27,322 nt of DNA from HGM04593 sp045588345 (GCA_045588345.1 JAZNDZ010000091.1:1-27322); one strand, 5' to 3'; positions 17,645 to 27,112 are shown, numbered from the stretch's first letter. The notes: generated from the sequence alone by a model not told the origin. Translations and numbers: made by a program.

Positions 17645-18655
17645 ATGAAGAAACTTGCCGAGTACCTGAATTCAAGATTCATTGAGGCCGCCAACGCACT
17701 GCGCCCCAAGAGAGCCAGACACCGTATCATAGCATACGTCGAGAGTTATGATGATGTATCCTTCTGGCGGTCAGTATTCGATGATTTTGAAAACGAGAAG
17801 TACCATTTTGAAGTAATGCTTCCGGCACGTTCCAGCCTCACAAAAGGCAAGAAGCAAGCTATGATGAACATGCTGGGACAGGCCTACGGGCGCAACATGA
17901 TAGCATGCGTAGACAGTGACTACGACTACTTGCTGCAAGGTGCTACTTCAACATCAAGACAACTCATAGAGAACCGCTACATACTTCACACATATTCTTA
18001 TGCCATAGAAAACCTGAAATGCAATGCCGACAGCCTGAAACAAGTGTGTGTGCTCAGCACACTGAACGACAGCAATGTAATAGACCTCAAGGAGTTCATG
18101 AGACTCTATTCACAAATATGCTTTCCCTTGTTTGCCTGGAACATACTGCTTTACCGCATGCACAACACCAGGCACATGAGCATGCTGCGCTTTTGCGAAA
18201 TTGTGCGCCTCACCTCGTTTACCATAGGAAACCCTGCATACTCCCTGCAACAACTTGGCAAAAGAGTGGAACACAACATTGCACTGCTTGAAAAGCAATT
18301 TCCAGAATATATTGAACAGCACAGGCTATTAATGAAAGAACTGAAGAATTTGGGAATTTTACCTGAAGAGACATACTTCTACATTCAAGGGCACCACATC
18401 ATGAACAATGTAGTGCTTCGTGTGCTTTCACCTATATGCCGTCACTTACGCAACAGGCGCGAAGAAGAGATTCAGAAATTTGCAAACCACCGGCAGCAGT
18501 ACAACAACGAACTATCATCGTACAGGCACAGCCAATGCGATGTTGCGCTCATGCTCAGCAAGAACACCGATTTCAAGAACACCACCCCTTACAAACGTCT
18601 TAAAGCAGATATTGAAATGTTGCTTGCCGAACTTGACAGCAAGCAAAACAACTGA
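17645..18655 (+). CDS. DUF4435 protein, TOPRIM-like (AriB-like)
   Basis: A 336-residue protein I assign to DUF4435 from its motif pattern. AYVESYDDVSFW places an acidic residue at E33, CVDSDYDYLL gives the D90-x-D92 pair, and HTYSYAIENLKC (115-126) is the Y-x-x-ENL motif common in the family. E followed by DxD after a beta strand is the metal-binding layout of TOPRIM nucleases. The C-terminal half is helical and basic, with no recognised domain. The partner ATPase is 25 bases upstream and a strong AGGAGG precedes the ATG, so the two are one operon. In PARIS, AriB is released from the ATPase on sensing a phage protein and cuts host tRNA; whether this one is a nuclease is unknown. Confidence 0.75.
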   Translation: MKKLAEYLNSRFIEAANALRPKRARHRIIAYVESYDDVSFWRSVFDDFENEKYHFEVMLPARSSLTKGKKQAMMNMLGQAYGRNMIACVDSDYDYLLQGATSTSRQLIENRYILHTYSYAIENLKCNADSLKQVCVLSTLNDSNVIDLKEFMRLYSQICFPLFAWNILLYRMHNTRHMSMLRFCEIVRLTSFTIGNPAYSLQQLGKRVEHNIALLEKQFPEYIEQHRLLMKELKNLGILPEETYFYIQGHHIMNNVVLRVLSPICRHLRNRREEEIQKFANHRQQYNNELSSYRHSQCDVALMLSKNTDFKNTTPYKRLKADIEMLLAELDSKQNN

Positions 18656-18681
18656 GAACCTTTGGTAACAGAAACACCCGA

Positions 18682-20136
18682 TTATTGCCTTTTCCAGAAC
18701 ACCGGGGTCAACAGCAACAGGACAGCAAAGAACTCAAGACGGCCGACAAGCATCTGAAACGAGCAGAACCACTTTACTCCATCGGGCAGAAGTGCCAAAG
18801 AGTCCATAGGACCATAGTGACCGAGACCAGGCCCCACATTGCCCACAGATGCCACAGAGAGACCGAAAGCGTCAAGAAAATCAAGGCCAAAAGCCATGTT
18901 CACCGTGAGCCCCACAATAACCATAAAGAAATATATTACCGTGTAGGCAAGTATTGCCGACTGCACTGTGGTGGGAACAATCTTGCGTGCCATTCTTACC
19001 GGAATAACTGCATTCGGATGCACAATACGTTTGAACTCATTCCACATGACCTTGGTGAGAGTTGCCACTCGCACACACTTCATTGCTCCCGATGTCGAGC
19101 CGGAGCATGCGCCAACAAACATAAGACCACAAAGCATGAGCCAGATGAGTGGAGCCCAAAGCGTGTAGTCGGCAGTTGCAAAACCGGTTGTCGTCTGTAT
19201 TGAAACAACCTGGAAAAGTGCAGTCCTGAAGGCACCTTCGGCATCCATGGGTTCAGTCAGCAAAAGGCCTATTGAAACCAGAACTGTAAACACTGCAATA
19301 AATGTAAAATATGTACGGAACTCAGTATCACGATACAACTCCATGGGACGGCCTTTGAATATAAGGAGATATTGCAACGATAGACTTACGCCGCCCAAGA
19401 ACATGAACAGAACTGTCATATATTCTATCAGCGGAGAGTCAAATGCAGCCAAACTTGCCTGCTTAGTTGAGAAACCACCTGTTGACACCGTTGACATTGA
19501 ATGGCACACGGCATCGAACCACCCCATTCCCGAAAAGAATAATGCAACTGTGGCAATGAGAGTGAGACCTACATATACCGTCAAAATCCACCTTGCCGTA
19601 ACAGATATTCTTGGATGCAGTTTTGCACGCATGGGACCTACCGACTCCGCCGCGAAGAGATGCATATCGCCAAGACCGAAGATAGGAAACACCGCCACAG
19701 TAAAAAAGACAATTCCCAAGCCACCTATCCAATGTGTGAGCGCACGCCAGAACAGCAACGACTTAGGCATGGATTCTATGTTGCTGAGGATTGACGAACC
19801 GGTTGTTGTGAAACCCGACATCGTTTCATAGAAAGCATCCGTGAAATCAGGTATTGCCCCACTCAGCATATACGGCAACGAACCGAACAACGAAAAGACC
19901 ACCCATATTACAGTGACTACAATGTAGCCGTCCTTACGCGAGACATTGCGCCCCGACTTGCGGAATATGTATGTCAGCAGCGAACCGGTGCCAAGCATCG
20001 CCGCAACCGACAGCAACAAATCGTCAATGACAGCCTCATCGTAGTAGAGAGCGACAAGGACACCACTGAGCAAGAATATCGCCTCAAAGAGAAGCAATAT
20101 ACCGACAATCCTGAATATGGCTTTAGGGTGGAACAT
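18682..20136 (-). CDS. trkH: Trk/Ktr potassium uptake channel subunit
   Basis: A membrane subunit of 484 residues that carries K+ into the cell. The four pseudo-repeats each carry a selectivity-filter loop: TTTGSS (110-115), VSTGGF (217-222), TTTGFA (315-320) and VGNVGPGLG (431-439). About ten or more hydrophobic segments are visible. The length is standard for TrkH. Its ATG overlaps the trkA stop by one base (TAATG, 20138-20134), so translation is coupled to its gating partner. It is convergent with the DUF4435 gene with only 26 bases between stop codons and no obvious terminator hairpin. Confidence 0.96.
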   Translation of the reverse strand: MFHPKAIFRIVGILLLFEAIFLLSGVLVALYYDEAVIDDLLLSVAAMLGTGSLLTYIFRKSGRNVSRKDGYIVVTVIWVVFSLFGSLPYMLSGAIPDFTDAFYETMSGFTTTGSSILSNIESMPKSLLFWRALTHWIGGLGIVFFTVAVFPIFGLGDMHLFAAESVGPMRAKLHPRISVTARWILTVYVGLTLIATVALFFSGMGWFDAVCHSMSTVSTGGFSTKQASLAAFDSPLIEYMTVLFMFLGGVSLSLQYLLIFKGRPMELYRDTEFRTYFTFIAVFTVLVSIGLLLTEPMDAEGAFRTALFQVVSIQTTTGFATADYTLWAPLIWLMLCGLMFVGACSGSTSGAMKCVRVATLTKVMWNEFKRIVHPNAVIPVRMARKIVPTTVQSAILAYTVIYFFMVIVGLTVNMAFGLDFLDAFGLSVASVGNVGPGLGHYGPMDSLALLPDGVKWFCSFQMLVGRLEFFAVLLLLTPVFWKRQ

Positions 20137-21473
20137 TACCTGAAATATTTCTCAAGTTTCTTCAAAACATGTTCAAGACAGAAGATAATCACATGGTCAC
20201 CGGACTGCACCATGGTGTTACCGGTCACGTTCATACCCTTGCCGTTACGTATTATACCGCCGATATTCGCACCGCTTGGAAGACCAAGTTCCTTTACAGG
20301 TTTCTTGGTTATCAGGCACTCACCGTTTATAGGAAATTCCACTACCACCGCCTGAATGAATGTCAGGCACTTGACGCTTGAGACATCTGTCTTCAGCATC
20401 ATCTGGAAAATGGTGCTTGCTGCAAGTTTCTTCTTGTTTATGATGGAACCGATATCAAGACTCTCGGCCATTGATATATAATCGATATTCTCGACCTCGG
20501 AAACTGCACGTGACACGCCGGCACGTTTTGCTGCAAGACAAGCAAGTATATTGGTCTCGGAGTTGTCGCATAACGCCATAAACACATCGGTATGGTCAAT
20601 GCCCTCGCTACGCAGGAGTTCCGGGTCACGGGCATCGCCATTTATTACCATTACCCTGTCATCTACAAGGTCAAGCAACTTATGGCAACGGTTGATATCG
20701 CTCTCGATAATCTTAACCTTGATGTTTTCGGGAATAAGACGGGCCGTACGCACTGCAATGCGGCTGCCGCCCATGATTATTATGTTACGCACCTCGCTGA
20801 ACTCTTCCTTGCCTGTTATCCTGCGCATGTACGGTATCTGGTCCATTGTGGTGGTGAAACAGACAAGGTCTTCGGCCATTATGACATCGTTACCACGCGG
20901 AATGATTGTCTCGTCACCACGCTGTATTGCCACAACATGATAGGGGATGTCGCGAGGGAATTCCTTGAACGGTATATTTATTATCTGAGCATTACTCCTG
21001 ATTTTTACACCAATCATTACCAATGCACCGTCGCCAAACTCAAGCATCTGACGCATCCAACTGTACTTTATGTTGGTAGCAATTTCTTCGGCAGCAAGTT
21101 GCTCTGGATAGATAAGCGAATCAACACCCAAAGAACTGAAGTATTCTTTATGCTTGGGCATGAGATACTCGTAGTTGTCGATACGCGCCACAGTTTTCTT
21201 GGCACCAAGATAGTGAGCAAGGATACAGGCTGTTATGTTGCGGCTCTCATCGGGAGTAACAGCCACAAACAGGTCGGCATGTTCGGCATCTGCGCTCTTC
21301 AATGAAGATATTTTTGTGGGATCGCCTACAACAGTCTGCAAATCAAACAAGGCCTCCATCTTGCCCAACTTCTCCGGGCTCTCATCAAGGAGAACTACAT
21401 TCTCATTCTCCTCGGAAAGCATCTTTGCAAGGTGCGTGCCCACAGCACCTGCACCTACAATGACAATTCTCAT
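20136..21473 (-). CDS. trkA: Trk system regulatory subunit TrkA
   Basis: A cytoplasmic RCK protein that binds NAD(H)/ATP and gates TrkH. The 445 residues form two tandem RCK modules. The first opens with VIVGAGAVGTHLA (GAGAVG at 7-12) and ends its second strand at D30. The second begins near residue 230 with IIIMGGSRIAVRTA (235-240, a relaxed nucleotide loop). Each is followed by a TrkA-C domain, for example IPFKEFPRDI near 167-176. Two modules make it the long TrkA type. It sits 11 bases behind dxs and shares one base with trkH, so dxs-trkA-trkH form one operon. Confidence 0.96.
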   Translation of the reverse strand: MRIVIVGAGAVGTHLAKMLSEENENVVLLDESPEKLGKMEALFDLQTVVGDPTKISSLKSADAEHADLFVAVTPDESRNITACILAHYLGAKKTVARIDNYEYLMPKHKEYFSSLGVDSLIYPEQLAAEEIATNIKYSWMRQMLEFGDGALVMIGVKIRSNAQIINIPFKEFPRDIPYHVVAIQRGDETIIPRGNDVIMAEDLVCFTTTMDQIPYMRRITGKEEFSEVRNIIIMGGSRIAVRTARLIPENIKVKIIESDINRCHKLLDLVDDRVMVINGDARDPELLRSEGIDHTDVFMALCDNSETNILACLAAKRAGVSRAVSEVENIDYISMAESLDIGSIINKKKLAASTIFQMMLKTDVSSVKCLTFIQAVVVEFPINGECLITKKPVKELGLPSGANIGGIIRNGKGMNVTGNTMVQSGDHVIIFCLEHVLKKLEKYFR

Positions 21474-21484
21474 ACTCTATTTCA

Positions 21485-23377
21485 TTATGCCTCTTTCTTC
21501 AGCAGCATTTCCACCACAGAATCCTTGTCCATTTTGCACAGACGGTACAATTCTTCGGTGGTTCCATGCTCGACGAACATGTCTGGTATACCCATTATCT
21601 CAATTCTTGGAGCATAGCCATTGGTTGTCATGAACTCCGCAACTGCAGTTCCAAGACCACCCTTGACAGTTCCGTCTTCAAGAGTAACAATATATTTGAA
21701 ATTTTTGCCTATCTCGTGCAACATATCCTCGTCAATAGGTTTGAGGAAGCGCATATCGTAATGTGCAACGCTAACACCCTGTTCCTCAGCCCGGGCAACG
21801 GCGCTTTCCATAACCTTGCCCAAAGGACCTATTGTAATGAATGCGACATCCTTACCCTCCTTTATCTTGCGGCCCTTGCCGACTTCTACGGTCTCAAGCG
21901 GACAACGCCAATTCTCAAGCGAGCCCTTGCCGCGAGGATAACGTATTACAAATGTACCGGCACCCGGCTGGGCTGCGGTGTACATAAGACGACGCAACTC
22001 ACACTCGTCATAAGGTGATGCTATAGTAATATTAGGGATTGGACGCAAGTATGCGAGGTCGAACGAACCATGGTGTGTAGGCCCGTCCTCACCTACAAGA
22101 CCAGCCCTGTCAAGACAGAGTACGAGGTCGAGTTTCTGCAATGCCACATCATGGATAAGATTGTCATATCCTCGTTGCATAAACGAAGAGTAGACATTGC
22201 AGAACGGCAACATTCCGCCCTTGGCAAGACCGGCCGAGAATGTCACAGAGTGCCCCTCGGCTATTCCCACATCAAAGAAACGGTCGGGGAAGACATCTGC
22301 AAGTTTATGCATTGAGCATCCGGTAGGCATTGCAGGAGTGATTCCGATTATTTTTTCATTGGCCTTGGCCATCTCAACAAGCGTTTCGCCGAATACATCC
22401 TGGAAACGCGGAGAACCACCCTGAGAAACAATGCGTTCTCCGGTCTTCACGTCATAAAGACCGGGCTGGTGCCATACTGTGGCATCTGCCTCGGCTGGAG
22501 CCCACCCTTTACCCTTCTTGGTACGGATGTGCAACATGTGAGGACCTTTCATATCCTTGATGCTCTGAAGCATGTGCACGAGTGCCAGAACATCATGCCC
22601 GTCGACCGGACCGAAATAACGGGTACACATACTCTCAAAGAAATTCTTCTGGCGGAAAATCAAAGACTTAAGGCCGTTATTGAAACGGATTATGGCATTT
22701 GCACGTTTCTCGTTCAGGAGTTTTATGCTACGCAGGAACTGCGCAATCTCATAACGTACTTTATTGTAAATCTTGGACGAATGGATTGAAACAAGCAACT
22801 CGTTCATACCACCGACACTGTTGCTTATGGACATGTTGTTGTCATTTATGATGACAAGCAGGTTGTTTGGTGTGTTCGACAAGTTGTTCAATCCTTCAAA
22901 TGCAAGACCGCCGCTCATTGAACCGTCACCGATAACAGCTACTACATGTTCGTCGCTATTGTTGAGTTTGGCCGACGTGGCCAAACCCAATGCTGCCGAA
23001 ATCGAGTTCGAAGCATGGCCTGCTATAAACGAATCGTACTCGCTCTCTTCGGGAGAGGGGAAAGGCTTTATACCACCGAACTTGCGGTTGGTATGAAATC
23101 TGTCGCGACGGCCCGTGAGTATTTTATGACCATAGGCCTGATGACCTACGTCCCAAACAATCTTATCCTTGGGGGTTGAAAAAACGTAATGAAGTGCCAC
23201 GGTCAGTTCCACTGCACCCAGGCTGGATGCGAAATGACCAGGATTGTTAGCCAAAGAATCAATAATGAAGCTGCGCAATTCCCTGCACACCGCGGGGAGT
23301 TTCACCTCGTGCAATTTTCTAAGGTCTGCCGGCGAGTTCAGAGTAGAAAGCAGCGGATATTTTTCTTTATTTTCCAT
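21485..23377 (-). CDS. dxs: 1-Deoxy-D-xylulose-5-phosphate synthase
   Basis: This thiamine-diphosphate enzyme condenses pyruvate and glyceraldehyde-3-phosphate to DXP, the entry step of the MEP pathway that also uses ispG in this window. Of 630 residues, the N-terminal part has VWDVGHQAYGHKILTGR (74-90) and the ThDP/Mg motif GDGSMSGG (150-157) closing with NDNNMS (178-183). FGPVDGHD follows, and the transketolase-like pyrimidine domain has catalytic E374 in GIAEGHSV. The length is normal for the family. The ATG at 23377 starts a normal N-terminus. Its 5' leader may be long: the only minus-strand -7 match upstream is at 23612-23619. Confidence 0.97.
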   Translation of the reverse strand: MENKEKYPLLSTLNSPADLRKLHEVKLPAVCRELRSFIIDSLANNPGHFASSLGAVELTVALHYVFSTPKDKIVWDVGHQAYGHKILTGRRDRFHTNRKFGGIKPFPSPEESEYDSFIAGHASNSISAALGLATSAKLNNSDEHVVAVIGDGSMSGGLAFEGLNNLSNTPNNLLVIINDNNMSISNSVGGMNELLVSIHSSKIYNKVRYEIAQFLRSIKLLNEKRANAIIRFNNGLKSLIFRQKNFFESMCTRYFGPVDGHDVLALVHMLQSIKDMKGPHMLHIRTKKGKGWAPAEADATVWHQPGLYDVKTGERIVSQGGSPRFQDVFGETLVEMAKANEKIIGITPAMPTGCSMHKLADVFPDRFFDVGIAEGHSVTFSAGLAKGGMLPFCNVYSSFMQRGYDNLIHDVALQKLDLVLCLDRAGLVGEDGPTHHGSFDLAYLRPIPNITIASPYDECELRRLMYTAAQPGAGTFVIRYPRGKGSLENWRCPLETVEVGKGRKIKEGKDVAFITIGPLGKVMESAVARAEEQGVSVAHYDMRFLKPIDEDMLHEIGKNFKYIVTLEDGTVKGGLGTAVAEFMTTNGYAPRIEIMGIPDMFVEHGTTEELYRLCKMDKDSVVEMLLKKEA

Positions 23378-23663
23378 ACTATATGTATAGTTATTCCATG
23401 CGGAATCTTACAATAAATTTCGTATTATTTGCGAAAATATACTTTTTTTTTCAATGGTAAAAGCATTTTGCACAAAAAGAGTATCGACAGACGACTTTAG
23501 CAATTAAAGCAGAACAAAAAAGAGTGAAAGAACCATTGCCGACCGACATTGCAACCACATATACAATCAATCTTTTTCAATAAATTTAAACTTTTTATAT
23601 ACAATTCTTTGCAAAGTTATCTTATTTTTGCACTCAATAATCTTGCAAGCAAATAGAAACAGA
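23378..23663. promoter_or_regulatory. Divergent dxs / GSCFA control region
   Basis: This 286-base AT-rich gap separates the two divergent starts. On the plus strand TATTTTTG (23623-23630) matches TAnnTTTG and lies 33 bases before the GSCFA ATG. On the minus strand TAACTTTG (23619-23612) also matches and would give dxs a leader of about 230 bases. The two elements are three bases apart back to back, so the promoters may compete. A 10-base palindrome, CTTTGCAAAG, covers 23607-23616. I recognise no riboswitch. Confidence 0.5.
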
Positions 23664-24656
23664 ATGCAACTGACGACGAAAACAGAACTGCCTATAGGCG
23701 AAACCGTAATTTCGCACAAGGACAACATCATGCTCATAGGGTCGTGTTTTGCCGACAACATCGGCAACAGGCTATGCAGTATGAAGTTCCGAACAGACAG
23801 TAACCCTTTCGGCGTGCAGTACAATCCCATGTCAATTGCATCTGTACTGGAGAGGGTCGCTTCGGGCGAGCCATTTAAAGAAGATTCGCCAGAATTATTC
23901 CTACACAACAGCCAATGGCACAGCATAATGCATCATGGAAGTTTCTCGCGCAAGAATAAAGATGAACTTATCAGGAACATCAACCATGCATTGTCACATG
24001 CTCATGAGACAGCCAAGAAGTGCGATGTAGCAATCATCACGTTCGGTACAGCATTCGTCTACAGCAGAAAGAGCGATAACCGCATTGTGGGGAACTGCCA
24101 CAAATTACCCGAAAGGGATTTTGACCGCTGCATGCTTGATACAGACACAATTATAGAGAAGTTCAGCCATGTTATAGACCTGTACAAATCAATAAACAAG
24201 GATATCAGGTTCATTTTCACAGTGAGCCCGATACGTCACATGCGGGACGGTGCACACGGCAACCAAAAGAGCAAAGGAACACTGTTGCTTGCCATTGACA
24301 AGATTATTGAAAGAAACAGCAACTGCTTCTATTTTCCGGCATACGAGATTATGCTTGACGAACTACGCGACTATAGATTCTATGCCGATGACATGGTACA
24401 CCCTTCAAGTTTGGCTGTCGAATATATTTGGGAATGCTTCGGCAAATGTTATTTCAACAGCAATACAACAACCTTGAACAGTTGCATTGAGGAGATTGCA
24501 AGAGGGTTGGCCCACCGTCCGTTTGATGCAGAGTCCGACGGATACCGCAAATTCCTCAAAGCACTGACAGAAAAAATGGATACTTTGACCAAAAAGCATC
24601 CATACCTTGACTTTGAAAAAGAGACAACACAATGCAATACACTATTAGGCAGATAA
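23664..24656 (+). CDS. GSCFA-domain protein
   Basis: A 330-residue protein of the GSCFA family, named for the N-terminal motif GSCFA (residues 26-30 in LIGSCFADNIG). It is thought to be related to SGNH/GDSL esterases. The other conserved blocks are here: SPIRHMRDG (188-196), NQKSK (200-204) and the C-terminal ADDMVHPS (241-248), which could supply an Asp-His pair. No signal peptide is seen. The ATG at 23664 is chosen because the longer frame would start inside the promoter. Its last 25 bases overlap the murF-alr start, so the two are coupled, hinting at a cell-envelope role. The biochemical activity is not established. Confidence 0.88.
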   Translation: MQLTTKTELPIGETVISHKDNIMLIGSCFADNIGNRLCSMKFRTDSNPFGVQYNPMSIASVLERVASGEPFKEDSPELFLHNSQWHSIMHHGSFSRKNKDELIRNINHALSHAHETAKKCDVAIITFGTAFVYSRKSDNRIVGNCHKLPERDFDRCMLDTDTIIEKFSHVIDLYKSINKDIRFIFTVSPIRHMRDGAHGNQKSKGTLLLAIDKIIERNSNCFYFPAYEIMLDELRDYRFYADDMVHPSSLAVEYIWECFGKCYFNSNTTTLNSCIEEIARGLAHRPFDAESDGYRKFLKALTEKMDTLTKKHPYLDFEKETTQCNTLLGR

Positions 24657-27112
24657 CGGATATTGTCCATGGCAAAGGAATGCTGCAAGCCCCCGACAAC
24701 AGAATTACACGCCTGCTGACAGACAGCCGCTCACTTACATTCCCCGAAGAGACACTCTTCTTTGCAATCAGGACAAAACATGGCGACGGCCATAAATACA
24801 TCGGCAACCTCTACCGTAGAGGTGTCAAGGATTTTGTAGTCAACAGCACCGACGGGCTTGAAGGCTTAGACGGCGCGAACTTCATTATTGTAGAAGACAG
24901 CATTGCAGCCCTGCAGGCACTCGCCGCCCATCACCGTTCACGCTTCAAAATTCCCGTTGTAGGAATTACCGGCAGCAACGGCAAGACAATTGTCAAGGAG
25001 TGGCTATACAACCTTACAGCCGAGGATTACAATACCGTTCGTTCACCACGCAGTTACAATTCACAGATAGGCGTACCATTGTCAGTGTGGCAACTTTGCG
25101 AAGATAACAGGCTTGGCATATTCGAGGCCGGCATATCATGCTGCGGCGAAATGGACAAATTGCAACAGATTATAAAACCCACCATCGGAATAATCACAAA
25201 CATAAGCAGTGCGCATCAGGAAAACTTCGGAACTGCACAAGAGAAATGCAATGAAAAGCTCAGGCTTTTCAAGGAGTGTGACATAATAATCTATAATGCC
25301 GACAACAGAATTCTCTCAAGCGCAATAGACAGCAATCTGTTGCCTGCACGTGAGATTGCATGGTCACTCAAGGACCCCGAACGTCCTCTTTATATTAGAG
25401 AGGTCAAAAAGGACAATTATGGCACCACCATAGAATACGAATACCTTACGATGAGAAACAGTTACCGTATACCTTTCCTTGATGACGCATCGATTGAAGA
25501 CTCCATAAACGGACTTGCAGCAGCACTGTATCTGATGATTCCGCCGGAGGTCATTGCCAAGCGCATGGCACAGTTGGAACCGGTTGCCATGAGGCTTGAA
25601 GTGAAGGAAGGCAAGCGTGGATGCATGATTATAAACGACAACCACAACGCCGACATAACCTCACTTGACATTGCGCTCGACTTCATGGAAAGACGTAGCA
25701 GTACCATGCCAAAACTCAAGCGGACACTCATTCTCGCCGACATAAAGCAAACCAGAGGAAGTACACAATCACTTTACCACACAGCGCTTGGCTATATGAC
25801 AAAGCGCAAAATTGAAAAGTTCATCGGCATTGGAAAGGAGATACGTTCACAGGCTGCACAATTTATGGAATCAGGCATAGAATGCCACTTCTTTGACAGC
25901 ACGGATGAGTTATTGGCTTCACAAACCATAAGAGAGATTGAAAACGAATATATACTGATTAAAGGCTCTCGCTCTTTCCATTTTGAAGACATATCGGAAG
26001 CACTCGAAAGGAAGGTTCACCAAACCATACTTGAGGTAAATCTAAGTGCCCTACGGGACAACCTTAACAGATACCGCAACACGCTTGCTCCCGGCACCAA
26101 GAGCGTCTGCATGGTAAAGGCCGATGCGTATGGAGCAGGAGCCCTGGAAATAGGTCGCACACTGCAAGAGTGCAATATCGACTATCTTGCTGTTGCCGTT
26201 GCCGACGAAGGTGCCGAACTGCGCAAGGAGGGCATAACCACGGGAATCATAGTCATGAACCCCGAACCCAGTTCATACCGCACGCTGTTTGACAATAGGC
26301 TTGAACCGGAGGTTTACAGTTTCAGGATGCTTGAATCCCTCATCAAGGAAGCATCTCGCGAGGGCATAACCGACTACCCGGTGCACATAAAGATTGACAC
26401 AGGCATGCACCGCCTGGGCTTCCTCCCCGAAGAGGTTCCCGCACTTATAGAACAACTGAAGAAACAACGCACCCTGACACCACGCTCAGTGTTCTCACAT
26501 TTTGCAGGCAGCGACAGCCCCTCGTTCGACAGTTTTTCAGAAACCCAGATTGAACGCTTCAGTAATGCAGCCGATACATTGCAGGCAGCATTCAACCACA
26601 AGATTATCCGCCACATCTGCAACAGCGCCGGTGCCGAAAGGCTTGCACACTCACAGTACGACATGGTACGTTTAGGCATAGGGCTTTACGGAATATCTCC
26701 TATAAAAGAAGATGCCACATTACACCCCATTTCCACCCTCAAAAGCATAATTCTGCAGATACACGACGTTCCTGCCGACGAGACTGTAGGCTACAGTCGC
26801 AAGGGTACACTCACACGCGACTCCCGCATTGCGGCATTGCCTATTGGATATGCCGATGGACTGAACCGTAAGTTAGGTAACGGCAAGGGCTACTGCATTG
26901 TCAACGGCAAAAAAGCCCCCTACGTAGGCAACATCTGCATGGATGTATGCATGATAGACGTTACAGACATCGAATGCAACGAAGGGGATAGCGTTGAAAT
27001 CTTCGGCCCCAACCTACCAGTCACAACCATTGCTGAATGGCTTGAGACAATACCATACGAGGTGCTCACCTCAGTATCAGAGAGAATCAAACGGATATAT
27101 TACAGCGACTGA
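24632..27112 (+). CDS. murF-alr: MurF-alanine racemase fusion
   Basis: A bifunctional peptidoglycan enzyme of 826 residues. Residues 1-460 are MurF-like, which adds D-Ala-D-Ala to UDP-MurNAc-tripeptide: ATP loop GITGSNGKT (111-119), YNSQIGVPLS (142-151), IITNISSAHQENFG (187-200) and the C-terminal segment IINDNHNADITSLDIAL (333-349). Residues about 465-826 are a PLP alanine racemase: MVKADAYGAG with PLP-lysine K496, SHFAGSD (622-628), RLGIGLYG (680-687), catalytic Tyr721 in VGYSRKG, and NICMD (767-771). One polypeptide could thus make D-Ala and add its dimer; Ddl is elsewhere. The fusion is a recurrent Bacteroidota feature. In the MurF signature, His338 stands where many family members have Tyr. 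The ATG at 24632 overlaps the GSCFA gene by 25 bases. Confidence 0.95.
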   Translation: MQYTIRQITDIVHGKGMLQAPDNRITRLLTDSRSLTFPEETLFFAIRTKHGDGHKYIGNLYRRGVKDFVVNSTDGLEGLDGANFIIVEDSIAALQALAAHHRSRFKIPVVGITGSNGKTIVKEWLYNLTAEDYNTVRSPRSYNSQIGVPLSVWQLCEDNRLGIFEAGISCCGEMDKLQQIIKPTIGIITNISSAHQENFGTAQEKCNEKLRLFKECDIIIYNADNRILSSAIDSNLLPAREIAWSLKDPERPLYIREVKKDNYGTTIEYEYLTMRNSYRIPFLDDASIEDSINGLAAALYLMIPPEVIAKRMAQLEPVAMRLEVKEGKRGCMIINDNHNADITSLDIALDFMERRSSTMPKLKRTLILADIKQTRGSTQSLYHTALGYMTKRKIEKFIGIGKEIRSQAAQFMESGIECHFFDSTDELLASQTIREIENEYILIKGSRSFHFEDISEALERKVHQTILEVNLSALRDNLNRYRNTLAPGTKSVCMVKADAYGAGALEIGRTLQECNIDYLAVAVADEGAELRKEGITTGIIVMNPEPSSYRTLFDNRLEPEVYSFRMLESLIKEASREGITDYPVHIKIDTGMHRLGFLPEEVPALIEQLKKQRTLTPRSVFSHFAGSDSPSFDSFSETQIERFSNAADTLQAAFNHKIIRHICNSAGAERLAHSQYDMVRLGIGLYGISPIKEDATLHPISTLKSIILQIHDVPADETVGYSRKGTLTRDSRIAALPIGYADGLNRKLGNGKGYCIVNGKKAPYVGNICMDVCMIDVTDIECNEGDSVEIFGPNLPVTTIAEWLETIPYEVLTSVSERIKRIYYSD

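Noticed and set aside
23378..23606. Possible thiamine riboswitch in the dxs leader
   Set aside because: I cannot find the conserved THI-box cores in the minus-strand leader, so there is no support.
23628..23663. TTG start for the GSCFA gene
   Set aside because: It lies inside the predicted -7 promoter element; the ATG at 23664 suits the family start.
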